Of a stretch of 64,000 bases of DNA, positions 63,122-64,000 are shown piece by piece. This DNA is from Thermosynechococcus sichuanensis E542 (GTDB lineage Bacteria; Cyanobacteriota; Cyanobacteriia; Thermosynechococcales; Thermosynechococcaceae): assembly GCF_003555505.1 (NCBI RefSeq), contig NZ_CP032152.1, forward strand, positions 620,001-684,000. Reading direction: 5' to 3'. How positions within the stretch are numbered: the first letter of the stretch is position 1; the number at the start of each line of letters is the position of its first letter. The notes under the pieces were generated by a model that saw only the letters and a program-made list of their open reading frames with translations, searched no databases and was not told the origin of the DNA. Position numbers and translations under genes: made by a program.

Positions 63122-63988
63122 TCAAAGAATCGTCAAACTAAAATCTAACCAGGGCGATCGCGTAATCATCGCACTCGTCGAAATGTAATCCACCCCTGTC
63201 AAGGCTACTGATCGTAACGTTTCTAGGGTGATGTTGCCAGAAGCCTCAATTTTAGTGTGGGGGGCTGCGGTGCGGATCATTGCCACCGCTTTGTTCATCT
63301 CTGGAATCGGCATATTGTCGAGCATGATCACTGCCACCCCCACGGAGAGAGCTTCGCGTACCTGCTCTAGGGTCTCGGTTTCCACCTCAATGGCCAAGGG
63401 AAAGGGACTGGCTTGGCGGACTTTTTCAACCGCAGCCGTGATCCCCCCCGCTGCCGCAATGTGGTTGTCCTTAATCATGATTGCATCGTCAAGGCCAAAG
63501 CGATGGTTGACACCACCCCCCACCGCCACCGCATATTTTTCTAGCAGGCGCAGCCCCGGTGTGGTTTTGCGAGTATCCACCAGTTGCGTCGGCAAGTCAG
63601 CAATTGCTTGGGCATAGGTACGGGTAAGGGTGGCAATGCCACTGAGACGCATCAAGCCGTTGAGCGCCAGCCGTTCACCAAGGAGTAAGGTTTCTAGGGG
63701 CGCTTCAATGCGGGCGACAATGGTTGGTTCTTGACAGATGGCACCCTCAGGCTGCTCGTAGGTGAACACGACACTTGGTGTGAGGCGTTGAAAAACCCGC
63801 TCCACAATGGGCAGACCGGCAATCACTCCTTGGCTTTTGAGACGAATGTGGGCTTTTCCCCAGCGGTCTTGGAGATGCAGGGCTTGGGTGGTGCGATCGC
63901 CCCGACCGATGTCCTCCTGTAACCATTGATCCAACAGGGGATCCAAGACACACCACGGCGGTAAATAGGCAGACACCCTAGGATTCAT
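63122..63988 (-). CDS. nadC: Nicotinate-nucleotide pyrophosphorylase (carboxylating)
   Basis: Quinolinate phosphoribosyltransferase of NAD de novo synthesis: quinolinate plus PRPP gives nicotinate mononucleotide. A 288-residue protein starting MNPRVSAYLPPWCVLDPLLDQWL. Diagnostic segments are DIGRGDRTT, LNGLMRLSGIATLTR, VDTRKTTPGLRLLEKYAVAVGGGVNHRFGL and IMLDNMP; IEASGNITLETLRS closes the barrel. The gene starts 12 bases from the right edge. No nadA or nadB is in the window. Confidence 0.95.
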   Translation of the reverse strand: MNPRVSAYLPPWCVLDPLLDQWLQEDIGRGDRTTQALHLQDRWGKAHIRLKSQGVIAGLPIVERVFQRLTPSVVFTYEQPEGAICQEPTIVARIEAPLETLLLGERLALNGLMRLSGIATLTRTYAQAIADLPTQLVDTRKTTPGLRLLEKYAVAVGGGVNHRFGLDDAIMIKDNHIAAAGGITAAVEKVRQASPFPLAIEVETETLEQVREALSVGVAVIMLDNMPIPEMNKAVAMIRTAAPHTKIEASGNITLETLRSVALTGVDYISTSAMITRSPWLDFSLTIL

Positions 63989-64000
63989 TGGAGAGCGTCA

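Overview
The window is chromosomal DNA of a cyanobacterium, most likely a Thermosynechococcus species. The cyanobacterial signs are the frequent HIP1 palindrome (GCGATCGC and near copies), a CpcS-type phycobilin lyase, Ycf48 with membrane rubredoxin, Vipp1, Ycf52 (GNAT), FutB, an SLH porin and many cyanobacteria-only families (DUF1816, DUF1997, DUF2605, DUF2973, DUF3598, DUF4278). The Ycf48 sequence looks very like the Thermosynechococcus elongatus protein as I remember it, but with substitutions, so a sister strain or species is more likely than BP-1. The genus call is inference; I could not run a search. There is no rRNA, CRISPR array, complete insertion sequence or prophage.

Layout. 1-9 kb: a glucosidase cut by the left edge, DesC fatty acid desaturase, a repeat-rich membrane protein, a DUF1269 protein, a ferredoxin with an acidic tail next to an inositol-phosphatase-like enzyme, ScpA and a DICT-GAF histidine kinase. 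9-21 kb: an ABC1/UbiB kinase with two small followers, then on the minus strand a translationally coupled REC-PAS regulator, glcE and glcF (glycolate oxidation), a DUF3598 protein, lnt with nurA, a truncated formamidase beside an intact FmdB, and a MshEN-like protein. 21-30 kb: a Crp-family regulator with a structured-looking leader, trpE, an aldose epimerase-like enzyme, def, gcvH joined to a LivH permease, ppx and an ACT-like protein. 30-38 kb: ycf52, then purL-purF-S9 peptidase-ribE in one tight run, facing rpsB-tsf.

38-41 kb is the least ordinary part. A ParA ATPase carries an N-terminal PD-(D/E)XK nuclease-like domain of the type I restriction R-subunit kind. It is followed by a small coiled-coil membrane protein, a broken ORF and a relic of an ISAs1-type transposase, and then by cysA. 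41-49 kb: tRNA-Gln, a HAD hydrolase, tRNA-Lys, vipp1, fabI, a Rieske oxygenase, rubA-ycf48 (without psbEFLJ), sfsA, a glyoxalase-fold protein and cpcS. 49-64 kb: DUF2605-DUF2973-GTPase, comEC (nuclease domain without its metal motif), DUF1816, rsmG, a porin, radC, ppk2, a zinc-ribbon membrane protein, a ProA paralogue that has lost its catalytic cysteine, DUF1997, futB and nadC.

Genes are tightly packed. Several same-strand neighbours overlap by ATGA, and five convergent pairs end on a shared four-base stop (CTAG, CTAA or TTAA). Most of the window is ordinary housekeeping. The best candidates for something undescribed are the nuclease-ParA cassette at 38.9-40.8 kb, the fmdA remnant and the cysteine-less ProA.
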